From NCBI RefSeq assembly GCF_026151205.1, contig NC_087081.1, positions 7,559,246 to 7,623,245 on the forward strand: a DNA stretch of 64,000 bases. The letters are read 5' to 3'. The position numbers and the translations under genes were made by a program. The notes beneath the pieces were generated by a model, which worked only from the letters and a program-made list of their open reading frames with translations, had not been told where the DNA came from and ran no database searches. Below are positions 1 through 11,305 of this stretch, in pieces. Origin of the DNA: Bolinopsis microptera. Taxonomy: Eukaryota; Ctenophora; Tentaculata; Lobata; Bolinopsidae. How positions within the stretch are numbered: position 1 is the stretch's first letter; each line of letters opens with the position of its first letter.

Positions 1-1174
1 TAAAAACAATTTCGTACATAAACAAATATATGTACTAAATAACTCAAACAATTCATAGAAATGATTACGGAAGATTACAGATTGAAAGTAATAATGATAA
101 CGAAGATTACATCACACTTCCTATCCGCAAGAAACGGATTCTTTTGCATAACATAATAACATCTAACAATCCGGTGACCGAACAACCAATCCAATCCGGC
201 CGCAACAAACACTTCGCGATCATTAAGAATTAGGTTAGAATCTTCATTCCCAACTTTGACGTCGGATCAGTAATAAACCGTTAGATCTTGCAGCCCAAAC
301 ATAGACTTCGTGAATCCTTAAGAAACGGATTCTTTCCTGCAGGCCCAACTCCCGACCGATCTGAAAAAGTACATGTTGTCATTGACATATTTACGTCATC
401 TGTAATGTAAATCTACTAATCTTTACGTAAAACAGCAAATGATAATCCTCCCCTATCACTTGTTCGTGCTAAATGATTAAATATCTAAATACATTTTGTA
501 TCTTTACTACTGCCCATCGGATAACTGGGAAGTTAGGGAGAAAAGAGAACTAATAATATTTTCACATATAAAGTATATTAATTTTAATTGCGGTTAGTAG
601 AGTAAGTAAAACATTGAACACCAGAAATGATGCGAGAGATACTTCATTTGTAGCTAATAAGGACATAAGGACTCGTGTGATCATATAGCTTAGGTGCATG
701 TGACTTGAAAGACAATTTACAACAAGTATTTTGAAAGCTCCTGCTAATAAAAATCTTTCATAACACTTGTATGTTTAAAATACCCTCCGGATAGTGTGAA
801 GTGTGTTGAGCAGTGCTAGTAGCGCCAACGGCGAATTGTGTCGCTCCTACTGCTTACACTCCTTAATCTCGTTTACCGTGCAACTGCAAGCAAAAAGGCA
901 GAAGATGTTACTATTTCAAAGTTAGCTACTATAGCAAATCAAAGAAAGCTAGTAGGATCAGAGGTTATAAGTAGGCAACATACAGCTTAAAACTGAATAT
1001 AGGTTGCAAGTTTGTGAGATGTTGTCTTCATGAGAGCGAAATTTAAAGTGCCCAGACGACGTCTTGCCAGATAGTGAGTCAGCGAAAGCTACATTTACAC
1101 GAGCTACTAATCCCTGACCTTACAAAATAGTTATGGCACAGAATGATGCAGTTTATGTGTCAATCTGTGAACAA
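1..1174. other. Outer flank of F1, copy a: no gene seen
   Basis: AT-rich sequence between the window start and the F1 TIR. Apart from the 48-bp tandem repeat at 209-352 I find no protein-like frame, RNA gene or recognisable element. It mirrors 17625-18752 and 49292-50455. Confidence 0.6.
209..352 (-). repeat. 48-bp tandem repeat, three units (copy a)
   Basis: Three units of roughly 48 bases, each built on CTTCGTGATCA-TAAGAAACGG followed by a CTTGCAG-CCCAA segment. A fourth, decayed unit (CTATCCGCAAGAAACGGATTC) lies at about 120-150. Noise makes the exact period uncertain by a few bases. No coding or CRISPR-like character. Confidence 0.6.
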
Positions 1175-1540
1175 TACGTAACAAAGGTTTGTCACAGGAA
1201 TGTGATGTCATGTCCCCAGGAACCCACAAAAAAAAAACCTCCATGCTTGAAACTTTTGGTCACAAATTTTTATAGTTCCATTTTCCTCCAGGCCCATACT
1301 CCCGCACCCTAATATGGATATTCGGCTCCCGAAGGTCTTGATATCTCATAGGTGAAAATGACCGAAATGGCCACATTATGGCAGGCGAAAAGATAGTATT
1401 CAGAACGATTGAGCTTTATGTTTCGAAATAAAATGGAATTTTTCGAATTTTTCTCAATTTATTGAAATTTCCGTAAAAAAATATCACCAAATTATTTTAA
1501 TAACGCTTATTTCAGAATCAATTAAAAAACTTACTAACAA
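1175..1540 (-). repeat. F1 terminal inverted repeat, outer (copy a)
   Basis: Contains, in order, a poly-A/CC tract, the TTGAAACTTTTGG segment, CTCCAGG, GGCTCCCGAAGGTCTTGA, the paired GGCCACATTATGGCAGGCGA stretch, and a run of AATTTTTC motifs. Its reverse complement is 4300-4715. Confidence 0.75.
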
Positions 1541-1949
1541 ATAACAGAATACAGTTAGTCCAAAAATGTGTATGCTCCGTAATATCCATGACAATTATAA
1601 TACGACAGTTAATATAATCAAAAATTCGCTGTTCTCAGTTCATCATTCTAAAATGTTTGTGCAGTGCATGACCATGTCCTCGACCACAAGCGTCAAACAA
1701 TTGAAGCCTTATTTCCTACATGACCAGTGCTGAAAGTCAAACAGGCCTTTCCACATCGACAGAGACAGTTACAACATATAGGTATCACAATAGACTCTGT
1801 GCAACTGGTTTACGAAGTCCACCAGAGCCAAGTTCCAGCCGTATCAAGGGATTCATACTAGTCAGCGTAAAGCATGACTCAATAAGTTACTGTAAGTAAG
1901 CTCTAAGGATGTGCACCGTTGCTGAAGCTGATTGTTGGAGTAGCCTAAT

Positions 1950-4110
1950 TCGGATTGAGACACACTTTTCGCTACCATCCTAATGTATGCTAGGAATCTC
2001 AAAGCATAAAGAAGTCTTTTCTGTCACCATAAATGTACAGTGCAAGAAACAGAGGTCCTCCTCAATATATTTCTTTTGATTCACTCTACCGAAAGAAATG
2101 TTAGTCTAACTGAACTTTGCTCATCAAAGTGGAGCTTCTTTTAGCACTTTAACCTTGCTAACTACCAAACATTCCACTGACGCTAGTCACAACCTGAAAT
2201 ACAATTAATAAGAAGAAGTATCTCATTTCTTTATGATCTAGATGACTATGATATTTCTATAGATTGAAATTTACCCTTCCTTCGTTGTTAGATAAATATC
2301 ATTGAGAGGTCACTGTTGAGATGATGTACTAATAGACTTATGAGACTAAATTCGGTATCCACTGCCTTCAAATCAACATCGCCAAGGAATTGACATTATC
2401 CAATGTTATTTCTTTGCAATTAAAGTATCAGCAATCGTTACAAGCTCTGAACACTTCACTACTTTTAACAGTAAAAATGCTTGAGATGATAAGGTCGGAT
2501 CAGTTCTTTTTTGTATTGTTGTTGCCAGAATGTGGTTTGTGAAGTACCAAAGGTGGATTTCTTTAACAGCAATATTAAGCAACAGGCACGCTTTTACTCT
2601 CCACTTGTGCTCGTAGATCTTATAGAAGGCTCAAATCCATCAAAAATCACAGTATAAACTTCCCGATTTTAGGATAACAGCATCAAGTTCTCTCCATTGC
2701 GACTCCACCTAATTTTCCCACCCTTTTAAAATGAGTTTTTCTAACTTATTTGGTGAATTAGCCACCCTGCCATCAATGACTAGTGGAGGATCAGTGAAGC
2801 TGGCAAAAATTTAAGTGTAGATTGTTTTAATAAACCAAAGCAGCATTAATAAGATTTCCTCTCATCTTGTATTGATCAAATAAGCTCATCGCACACATTA
2901 ACTCGTATGTTAGGGCATTCTCTATGAAGTCACTCTAATTCAGCAACCAAGACTAGACGGTAAACACTTCAACGGATTCGACTGCAACGCTTTATTTAAT
3001 TCACTTTAAAAACCTGCTTACTTAGTTGGTCAATTCTTTACTTTACCTTTGACCTATCTTATCGAATGACTGTCAACCCAACTAGCTCACGTTGAAAGGA
3101 CAGCCCCAACGGCCAAACATTCCTCGGTATCACCTCATCGCTCCAGGCTTTGATATAAGACCAGTAGAAAAAGATATTACTTAGACATATCTTCGATTCC
3201 TGTAAAGTCGACAGTAACATTTAAACCAAGTTAAAAATTGTCCAAATACATCACAGTTTTTCTGATAGATGAATTGGTAAGATCTAGTGGATGGCAGCTT
3301 TAGTTGGTACACCTCTCTTCGATGAATTAGCTAAATGAATCTCCAAAAAAACTGATTTATTAAAGCCATCTATTCAGGGTGGCCACATAACTTGAGCGGA
3401 CTCACATTACGCACTCCTCCACTTGTACTCCACCACTAGATTTAGCTGCCCACATAAGACTCTGCCTATGGAAGGTCAGTTCCACACTCCGGCCCCACTC
3501 GTGTCGTTGTCCAAACCGTGTGAAGCCCAGTAACTTTAAAGGACTTTTAAAGCGCCCCATACTTGACGTTAAAAATAGCATCCGGCTCCAATACAGTCTT
3601 TAAGCATTTAGCATACGGTCCATCCCAGCTGCTGGCGAAGTAGGCATCACAAAGCTACTGCGATTAAAGTAGCATAATGTAGTCGTGTGCAACTCTCTTC
3701 TGCTCTTAAGAAGACCTTTACTAAGATATCATGTTGTGGTAATAACCCAAAGGCTGCAGTTCTAACTGTTTGAAAACAGTTTCTATAGAAGCATAGTTAT
3801 TTTCTCTGATAGATTCCCTGGAATAAGTTAGTCTTAAAGTTAAAACACCTATAATTTTCGTTCCCAGCATATGTGATGTAACCTTCCAAGTCTACTATTT
3901 CTCGCCGAAAACTTCTTCCACTAAATGAAACAACCAAAGAGCGGCGATCGATCAAAAGTGGCTCTCAACGCTTTATAGTAAATCCTCCATCCGATATATC
4001 GTGACGTCCCAGGATACACGAATTTGATGACTCCTCTAACCCGAGTTCGCCATTATATAGCCTATGCAGCCAAGAAAACTCGTGAACTGTGAAGCCCTCA
4101 AAACCCATTA
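1950..4110 (-). pseudogene. F1 interior protein with PIN-like nuclease signature, copy a (frame-broken)
   Basis: Minus-strand frames pieced together with the other F1 copies give a protein-like sequence. At about 2620-2680 it contains an FDG-(F/Y)-EP ... K(D/S)-(H/Y)EHK-R signature followed, at about 2400-2560, by a lysine/asparagine-rich stretch and an ADTLIAKK block. This FDGY...TKD..H.RR ... DADxLI order is familiar from uncharacterised metazoan proteins of the PIN/FEN-like nuclease fold; that assignment is from memory of the family, not a search. Several frameshifts and stops remain, so start, end and length are unknown. Expected role if functional: metal-dependent nuclease of a mobile element. 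Confidence 0.4.
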
Positions 4111-4299
4111 CCTCACAATAGTAATCCCAGTTTCCAGTACTATACGGTGGCCTTTAACCATAATGGCAAATCAATGTGATTATCGATCGGCTCACTGTAG
4201 GATAACTTTTAAAGGAGCATTCAACCATAGTGCAATTACCGTCGAATAGCTGTCTGGGGGTTGGTCAATAATCTGTTGTTTGTTTAGTTAACCTTGATA

Positions 4300-4715
4300 T
4301 TTGTTAATTGAAGTTTATTTCCCGAGTAAATTTGAAATAAGCGATAAAAATAATTTGGTTGTAAATTTTTCGAAATTTCATTAAAATTGAGAAAAATTGA
4401 GAAAAATTCCCTTAATTCGAAAAATAAAGCCCCAATTGTTCTGAAATCTATCAGTCGCCTGCCATATTTTGCCATGCGGTCATTTTTGGCACCCCCTATG
4501 GAATCTCAATAGCCTTGGGAAGCCGAATAAACCAATATTAGGGTGGGCGATATGGGTTCCTGGAGAAAAATTTACTATAGAAAATTTTTGCCCAAAAATT
4601 CATCTGGACGGTTTTTTTTTAGGTGGTATTCCTGGGACTTTAATGGACAACACATTCCAGTAGACAACCTTTTGTTACGAATTTGTTCCAGAAAAATCAA
4701 CTCTCAACTCTTGCC
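4300..4715 (+). repeat. F1 terminal inverted repeat, inner (copy a)
   Basis: Inverted partner of 1175-1540. It shows AAATTTCATTAAAATTGAG, the CGCCTGCCATA/GGTCATTTTTGG segment, AGCCGAATAA-CAATATTAGG, TCCTGGAGAAAAA, CGGTTTTTTTTT and CCTGGGAC. Short apparent frames (about 4469-4731) are by-products of this repeat, not genes. Confidence 0.75.
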
Positions 4716-4719
4716 TAAA

Positions 4720-5340
4720 CTAAAAATGTAATTCCAATGAATCGCAAATTGAAAGAATTAGCTGACGTAACAAGACATCTGTCCGACAGCGACGTATTGG
4801 TCCGACTCAAGTTATCAGAAAAAAACATATGTTCCGGAATTGTGATATAAGTTTCAATACGACAACATTCCAATTAGAGACATGATCTGCACTGTTACTA
4901 GCTACTTTGTAACGTAAACATTTCCAATTTGTTATAGGATCTGAGCTGAAACCATCCATAGTTTTATTATCATTTGAGCCGATATATTGGACGAATGTTA
5001 TATATAATACATTTCAGTACATGGTCCTTCGGCCTTGCTTGCGTCGAGGTTAAACTGAAAGATTTGGTGCGTTTTTGGATTGACGATCGACGAAATCCCA
5101 TACCGCTCATCTTATAAGCACTGTAGGCTGTGAATGTTATCGACAGCCTGTTACGCTTGGTTAATGTACGCTAGTCACGATCCTACCTCAAATAGTCAAT
5201 CACGTATCGATGATCGAGATCTCCAATGGATCAATCAGATTAGGACAGTGGGAGCCACTGGGAGACCTTGGGTCAGAAAACTGAACCGGCCCCAAGATGG
5301 GTCAGATACACATCACAAATTAGCGACGTATAATTAGTGA
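4720..5340. other. Segment between F1 and F2, copy a
   Basis: No recognisable gene. It contains the short palindrome-like pair GTCCGACAG...GACTCAAGTTATCAGAAAAAA near 4780-4830 and a stretch at about 5100-5340 that stays open in scattered frames in several copies (see 54227-54616). It ends in the self-complementary TCACTAATTAGTGA motif that precedes F2 (clear in other copies). Confidence 0.45.
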
Positions 5341-6710
5341 TGTGAATTCACAGATCATGGATTGAATATAAATGACACATAAATGGGCTAGTATCTGGGT
5401 AGAGTTCACATGTAAATCTGTAAATCATAAGCTGAACTCTTAAGAAGTAAACATGATCTGACTGCTCTACTCGTAGACCACATAAGGACTGGAAAGCTCT
5501 TGGCTTAAGGGGGGGTTCTCGTATCAAGGGATGTTGAGACGTACTGCCAAAGGATGTAAGGGAGTGACCGGTAAAAAAAAAAAAACAATTGTTCTTAGGT
5601 AAATATACCAGGAATATAGAAAGGTCGCATTCTATCACAGTCATGCCTACCTCATCCAAGTTCCTAAATCTGGTTTCAGAGGATTCAAGGATGTCCACAA
5701 GTGCTTGAATCTGACAGAATATATCTACACCGAAAGAAATCGATGACAGCGTCCTTCTCCTCTGCTTGGCGTTGCAAAGAACAAAACTCTTAAATGTCCC
5801 TCGCCACTGTAACCTTCTCCTCGACAGACACACTCTTTTCCATTGGTGACGTAAACCATATTCGGCCTACCCCACTAGACTCGAACCCTTACAACGCACA
5901 GAGGAAGGCTGCAGAACAACCCTGTCTGCGACTCAGAAACCTGATATCAGAAGTCCTTGCTGATGCTTCAACAGAAGATAAACCAGACGCTCAACCTATT
6001 CGAAGCCTTCCGACTGAATTCGTACTCCTCCAGCTGCCACATCTACAGAAGAGACGAACATTATATCCTCTTTGATGGGGAAAAAAGAAAAAAGACAGAC
6101 AGAGATGAGAGAATATATTTCCCCAAAGTTACACCATACATATCCAAGGATATGTGGGTGTTCTTGAATCATTTACGCCAGTATGTATTCAGGACCCAGA
6201 GCTCCCTCGAGAGAGTTTTTTAAGAGGTTTATCAAAGAGGTTTCATACCCCGAGTGAATCGTTCGCCCAAAGCCCTCTGTTCAAGAATATTTTCGTGCTA
6301 ATTAAGAACAACCGTTGTTATGACAGATTATCATGCTGGTAACGGCTTGCTGTTGAAAGAGCCCTTCCTAAAAAAGAGGATTTCACAGTATCTGTAAACC
6401 TTTCATCTACAAAACGGCAATACCCAACAAAGATTGATTAAGTTTGTTCGCTGTTGCGAAAATACTTAGTAGATTATATTTGAGTAATGTGTTGTAATCT
6501 GAAGTATTATATTCATAATCGTATTAACATTTAATAACATTTTACAACCAACCAATACATGTCTCAATTTAAAACATGTTCACTTTCTTATTAATAGCTT
6601 CTATGTACAGAGATGTCATATGAACTCTAACCCCAGATCTAGCCCATTTTCCAGCTCAATTATATTCAATCCATGATCAACTCACTAATTATACAGACAC
6701 GCTTCAAGCT
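5340..6710 (+). mobile_element. F2: 1.35-kb foldback element, copy a
   Basis: Ends of about 110 bp are inverted relative to each other: 5345-5460 contains CATGGATTGAATATAA, ATGGGCTAG, GGTAGAGTTCA, and 6585-6705 contains the complementary TGAACTCTA, CTAGCCCAT, TTATATTCAATCCATG. The interior carries partly open frames of unknown function. Size and structure fit a small non-autonomous or decayed DNA element. Element family unknown. Confidence 0.5.
5794..6440 (+). pseudogene. F2 interior reading frames, copy a (unknown product)
   Basis: A 93-residue open stretch (5794-6075) rich in Ser/Thr/Leu is followed by a second partly open stretch that continues the reading seen in copy c (55334-55732). 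Conserved local wording among copies, for example FPKLHH and the PKPCS block, suggests a once-coding region. I recognise no domain. An A-rich insertion at about 6078-6092, absent from other copies, breaks the frame here. A shared coding history is inference; the frames could also be chance. Confidence 0.3.
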
Positions 6711-6719
6711 TGCCTGTTA

Positions 6720-7060
6720 CTTACTTTATGACTAATGGTAGACCATAATCACTTCTGACCCCAGCGGGCAGCCGAGGGACAACGTCACGAGCATACCCGT
6801 GAGCTTGTGAAATACGAATGTGATCCAAATTACAATTGAGATCCGAAAGTTCGGAGTACAAGATGTCGCCAATAAGATACTTCTGTCCTAACCCGCTAAT
6901 TCGGCTGTCGGATAGATCAATAGCTACTAAATTCAATGGCAATTAAAAAAAGCATTTAAACCTGTAATACAGTTACTATACCCATATACATTACTATACT
7001 GAAAAAAAATACGATCATATTCGTAATTTTCACAAGCTCACGGTAATGTGGGGGGGGGCT
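6720..7060. repeat. F3: small inverted repeat, copy a
   Basis: The segments CCGTGAGCTTGTGAAATACGAA (about 6798-6820, written here with its noise) and TTCACAAGCTCACGG (about 7028-7042) face each other, with GATC-rich and CGACAG/CTGTCGG motifs between. This gives a roughly 250-bp hairpin-forming unit ending at a G-run next to CTGCTGG. No coding potential. Confidence 0.5.
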
Positions 7061-7440
7061 GCTGGAGACGAAGAAGTTCAAATCGGAACAAAATCCGAGA
7101 TGGTTACGTGCAAAGGTTGAGGAGTAACTTAATAGCTTGTAATTACTGAATAGCTAATACGGAAGTCACAAATAGCTCATACTTTTGACATGCCGTGTTT
7201 CTTAGAATGAGTTTAAATATCCTAATCTGTTTATGGTAAATGGTCCCCTTATCTCTAATGAGATTAACCATTTCAGAAAAGTTGCTCAATACTTGTGCAG
7301 TTGAATAAAGCATTTTCCAATGAATCACGTTCATTTTCCCATTTTACCAGTAAGTACGACCAGGTAAGTTGACAAGTAAATACTCCCAGACTTTAGCTCG
7401 CTAAGTCGAGACATCCAGGATACGATTTTCTCGCATTACA
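7060..7440. other. Segment between F3 and F4, copy a
   Basis: Non-coding. It mirrors 11305-11700, and I see no recognisable element, only moderately AT-rich sequence with a CATTTTCCATTTTACCAGTA stretch shared by the copies. Confidence 0.4.
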
Positions 7441-8150
7441 TAAGCTCAAACCCAGACCACCCCCCACATGTTCGGCAGTAATCTAGATAGAAGCCGACCC
7501 TGTCCCGCGGACACTGTCCCACGGACACTTTCCACGAACAACTGTCCACTAATCACCTGTCTACCAGATCTGTTTATAACTGCATAAAAACATTATTCCC
7601 CAGTAATCAAGCAACAGTGTTGTGAATAGTTTGATTGGTTTTACCAAACATATGAACCTAGCAAATGTTAGTGAATTGAGATGAGTATGTATGGTATCTT
7701 GGATGCAATGTAGTAACGACTAGCATAATCAAACTATTGATTACGATTCCAAATTGGGTCCTTGGATAAATGAGTTTACGAATAATCTTGAGTGTAGCGT
7801 ATATATTCCAGCCATGGTAATCTTCTGTCTAATGGAACGAAATTAATGGACCCCCGGCCTCCTTTAGAGAATGCTCGAGACTCTATTCCAGAAAAACCTC
7901 CTAAGAGCTCTCATGCCAGTCCTGTGTAACGCAATCTATGTCCCTGGTACCCTGCTCCGTAAGGTTGCTTAATCTTTCATAAGCTTGACACCACCGCATG
8001 ATTGAAATTCGCGTTCGATGATGTAACCCTCATGATTCAGGGGATACTGTATATTATGCAGAATAGGATCCTGGTTACAGTTGTTTCGAGTGGACAGTTG
8101 TCCGCAGGACAGGGATCGGGCTATCTAGATACTGCAACAATTTCAAACTT
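7440..8150. mobile_element. F4: 0.7-kb foldback element with GTCCGCGGAC ends, copy a
   Basis: Both ends carry the same terminal sequence in opposite directions. Left (7480-7620): TAGATAG-CCGACC, GTCC-CGGACA-CTGTCC repeats, then CAGAT..GTTATAACTGCATAA and CCCC..AATCAAGCA. Right (8030-8140): the complement of these, ending GGGCTATCTAGATAC. The interior of about 400 bp has no open frame. It looks like a MITE-type (small non-autonomous) element. Confidence 0.55.
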
Positions 8151-8189
8151 TAATTAATTTCAATTTTCGCAAAAGTTTGTCTTTGGCAA

Positions 8190-8900
8190 TTTCCGATTAG
8201 TCGCAGCCTAATAGCGACAGCTGGTTCGCAATTAAAACCTTGATTCTTTCTACACATGGCAACCATAACAAGGATCTGAAGAAATATTCCGGTAAGAAAC
8301 GTCTTCCGCCCCGAGGTAATAAGTACATAAATTTTCGACTCGCGTAGAGCCGTACAAATAGGTTTTGACCTAAGACCTCAACAACCTGAAGTCTTAACTT
8401 TAAAACAATGCGCTATCCACCCACTTAATGTATGATCTGAACCATTTTATGCCCAAGATGTATCCCTTAGCTCCTCCTACAGAAGCTGTAGATATCTTGA
8501 ATAAGTACAATAAATTTTGGGCCCCCACTCGCGAGAGCGTAAAATAGGTTTTGACCTAATACCAAACAAACCGGAAGTCTGTATACTTTAAAACTATGCC
8601 TACACCTCTCAATTGTGATTATACTGACATTTCATACCCAAGTTTATATCCTTTCTCAATCAAAAGTGGAGATATTGGGGGTTAGAATCACGAAAGCGTC
8701 AAAAAGAGGCGTGGTCAATTGAGCAAAACAGCCCCATATTCCAAAAGTCTACCAAAGCCAAAATTTGTTCCTCGGGCGGAAGAACGTGTCTACCGGAATA
8801 TACTCAGACATGTCTAGATTGCCTGCTGTAAGGAAAGAATTAAAGTTACATTGTGACCAGCGTGCTATTTGACTTGCAACTAATTGGAAAATAGCTAGTA
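8190..8900. mobile_element. F5: 0.7-kb foldback element with internal direct repeats, copy a
   Basis: Inverted ends of about 120-130 bp: 8195-8325 ends CGTCTTCCGCCCCGAGGTAA and 8765-8890 begins with TTGTTCCTCGGGCGGAAGA. Between them lie about two direct units of roughly 190 bp (starting near 8325 and 8500), each containing a CTCGCG-GAGCGT-AAATAGGTTTTGACCTAA core. Non-coding. Confidence 0.55.
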
Positions 8901-9366
8901 GTGGCCTGATATGTACCACTTGGTGGCTACTAGCCGATAGCAAGCCGGTTAGTAGCCGTCTATGACCACTTCAAGTGCCGGCTATTAAGCCTGCAAAAGC
9001 CGGTTGGGACTCTCGAGAAAGATATGTCTTCTTTAGCGACCAAGCTAATAGCCGGCTAGTGACCGCCTAGTAGCCACTTTAAAAGTGTCACTAGCCGGCT
9101 AGTAGCCTGTTAAGTAATCGCCATAGACCACTAATTAAGAGCCGAGGTACTGGTTTTCATAGTAAAATATCTTTTAAGTGCCCGTACATGGCGCATATAA
9201 CTATAGAGGCCGAATAGAGGCCGTATAATAGTGGCCCGCATAAGTAAAGGGCCAAACCTACTCGCCCATTTTTCCCCATAAGGGAGCATATCAACTTACT
9301 TGGTTTACATTGGGTTGCTCTCATAGATCCTCTATCCGGGTCACAGAACGGCTTTAGACCACTGCC
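8900..9366. repeat. F6: array of TAGCCGGCTA palindromic motifs beside spacer A, copy a
   Basis: About 250 bp (8900-9150) packed with short variants of GCCGGCTAGTAGCC and CCACTT..AAGTGG, each partly self-complementary. Then 9170-9366 contains AAATATCTTTTAAGTGCCCG, two GAGGCCG motifs, GTAAAGGGCC and the CAGAACGGC edge of spacer A. Extremely rich in local hairpins. No coding sequence. Confidence 0.6.
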
Positions 9367-9434
9367 GTGCGCGAATTTGCTGTCTTTCTGCGCTCCATTC
9401 CATAACGAATTCCCGTTCAGTGCAACAACTTCGC
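9367..9434 (+). other. Spacer A, first copy: turning point between inverted and direct X
   Basis: Short segment between mirrored arms whose bases are not mirrored. The arms end in CAGAACGGCT on the left and AGTCCGTTCTG on the right. The spacer core reads CTGTCTTTCTGCGCTCC on the + strand. Its outer edges (GCGAA and TTCGC) can pair, leaving an unpaired core of about 40-50 nt. It does not resemble the PacBio hairpin adapter I know (AG/CT-rich ends around a GTT-repeat loop). The same spacer recurs in the same direction at 58611-58682. Confidence 0.8.
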
Positions 9435-9925
9435 TGCACGGGTGTCAGTCCGTTCTGATGAACCCGATAGAGTATCTATGAAGCAACCCCAATAACCCAA
9501 GAAAGAAGATATGCTCCCATATGGAAAAATGGCGATTAGGTTTTGGCCCCTATACTATGCGGCCACTATTAATACTGCCAAACGGCCACTATAGTCTATA
9601 AGGCCACTGTAACGGGCACTTAAAAGATATTTGAACATGAAACCAGCTACCAACCGCACTTAATAAGTGGTCCACTTAGCCGATACAAACAGGCTGACTA
9701 GCCGGCTAGTGACCAAAAGTGGCCTACTAGGTCGTTCACTAGCCGCTAATAGCTTGTCTTCTAAAGCAGACCGTACTTCCTCGAGGTCCCAAACCGGCTT
9801 TCTATCAGCTACTAGCCGGCACCTGAAAAGTGGTCACGAGACGGCTACTAACCGCTGCTAATCGGGCCTAGTAGCCACAAAGTCAACACCACGTCCACAC
9901 TACTATTAATTACCAATTAGCTGCA
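9435..9925. repeat. F6 palindromic motif array, copy b
   Basis: Mirror of 8900-9366. Starts at the GTCCGTTCTG edge of spacer A and CACTGTAACGGGCACTTAAA, followed by CTAGCCGGCTAGTGACC-type motifs to about 9880. Confidence 0.6.
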
Positions 9926-9929
9926 GTCA

Positions 9930-10625
9930 ATAGTCACTGACAGTCACAATTTTACTTTAATTCTTTCTTACAGCAGCCAACTAACAAGGTTTCTGAGAAG
10001 TTTCCGGTAGACACTCTTCCGCCCCGAGAACAAAATTTGGCTTTTGTTAGACTGTCTGAATGAGGGGGCAGTTTTGCTCAAATTGACCACGCCCTTTTTG
10101 AACGCTTTCCGGAATCTAACCCACATATCTCCACTTTTGATTGGAGAAAAGGATATCAACTTGGGTATGAAATGAACAGAAACATCACATTGAGTGGGTA
10201 AGAGGCATAGTTATAAAGGTCTACATACTTCATGTTTTTAGATTAAATAGGGTCAAAACCATTTTTACGCTCCGCGAGCCAAAATTGTATGTACTATTAC
10301 AAGATATCTCAGCTTCTTATGGAGCTAAGGGCTCATCTTGGCATAAAAATGTCAGCATCATCACATTAGAAGTGGGTAAGAGACATAGTTTTACAGTCTA
10401 CAGACTTCAGGTTTTTGAGTTCATAGGTCAAAACCTATTTGTACGCTCTCGCGAGTCGAAATTATAAGTGTACTTGATTACCTCGCGGAAGAACGTTACT
10501 ACCGGTTATAATCCTCAGATCCTTGTTTAAGTATGTCCTGCTGAAAGAAGAAGCAAAGTAAATTGCACCTGCTGTACTATTTGCTGCAACAATCGGAAAA
10601 TAAGCAAGACACAACTTTTTGCGAA
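9930..10625. mobile_element. F5 foldback element, copy b
   Basis: Inverted ends at about 9935-10050 (CTCTTCCGCCCCGAG) and 10480-10610 (CTCGCGGAAGAACG). Two direct units of about 190 bp with GGTCAAAACC and CTCGCGAG cores lie between. The apparent frame at 10285-10467 lies inside these repeats and is not a gene. Confidence 0.55.
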
Positions 10626-10669
10626 CATTGAAATTAATTAAGTATAAGCATGTGGCAGTACTAGCAAGC

Positions 10670-11305
10670 CCAACCCTGCCGCGGACAACTGTCCTCGAAC
10701 AACTGAATACCAATCAATTCTCATAATAACAGTATCCCCTGAATCAAGCAGGTTCACAACATCGCACGCGAATTTCACATCACGGTGTTGATCAAGGCTT
10801 AAGAACGAGTTACGCAACCTAACGACATTGAACCAGGGACATAGTACGTTACCACCAGGACATTACATGTAGCTCTTAGGAGGTATTTTTCTGGAATAGG
10901 TAAGTCTCGGCATTCTCTAAGGAGGCCGTTGTCCATTAATATCGTCCCATTAGACAGAAGAGAACCATGTCAGAATATACTACCTACAATCAATATTATG
11001 TCGTAACTCATTATAACCAAGGGACCACAATTGGAATCTAATCAATAGAGTTTGATAATGCTAGTCGTAACTATTGCATCCAAGATACCATACTACCATT
11101 CAAATTCAATAACATTTGCGGTCAATATATTCTGTAACCAATCAACTATTCACAAACCCCTGTTTGCTTGCTTCAGGGGAATACTGTTATAAACAGTTAT
11201 AACATGATTCTGTAGACAGTGTTCTGGACATTGTTTCGTGACAGTTTGTCCGTGACAGTTGTCGCGGACAGGGTCGGGCTATCTAGATAACGCCGAACAT
11301 TGGGG
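10670..11305. mobile_element. F4 foldback element, copy b
   Basis: Outer ends GCCCAACCCTGCCGCGGACA (10670) and GTCGCGGACAGGGTCGGGC (to 11282), with inner partners AGTATCCCCTGAATCAAGC and GCTTCAGGGGAATACTG. The AGGTATTTTTCTGGAATAGG segment in the centre is shared by all copies. No open frame. Confidence 0.55.

Larger units (their letters stand above)
1175..4715 (-). mobile_element. F1: 3.5-kb TIR element, copy a
   Basis: Bounded by inverted repeats at about 1175-1540 and 4300-4715, with about 2.7 kb between. TIR length and overall size resemble class II DNA transposons. The interior reads, on the - strand, as broken protein-like frames including a PIN-like nuclease signature (see the coding entry). 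I could not recognise a DDE transposase and cannot name a superfamily. No target-site duplication could be resolved because of the indel noise. Confidence 0.6.
1..9366 (-). repeat. Unit X, inverted copy a (partial; distal end outside window)
   Basis: This arm is the reverse complement of 9435 to about 18752. The first 30 bases reappear inverted at about 18725-18752, and element after element follows in mirror order up to the turn at about 9400. Differences between the arms are scattered small indels along the whole length. The arm contains the outer flank, F1, F2, F3, F4, F5 and half of F6. Seen directly in the sequence; only the exact edge at spacer A is fuzzy by about 10 bases. Confidence 0.93.

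Noticed and set aside
5348-5833. 161-residue - strand ORF, the longest by length
   Set aside because: Antisense to the F2 interior frames and includes a poly-F run from the copy-specific A insertion at 5572-5585. Not open in the other three copies.
9367-9434. Undetected PacBio hairpin adapter at the turn
   Set aside because: The sequence lacks the AG/CT-rich stem and GTT-repeat loop I know for that adapter, and the other turn (spacer B) is 246 nt. A different adapter or fold-back chemistry remains possible and is kept as an alternative in the findings.
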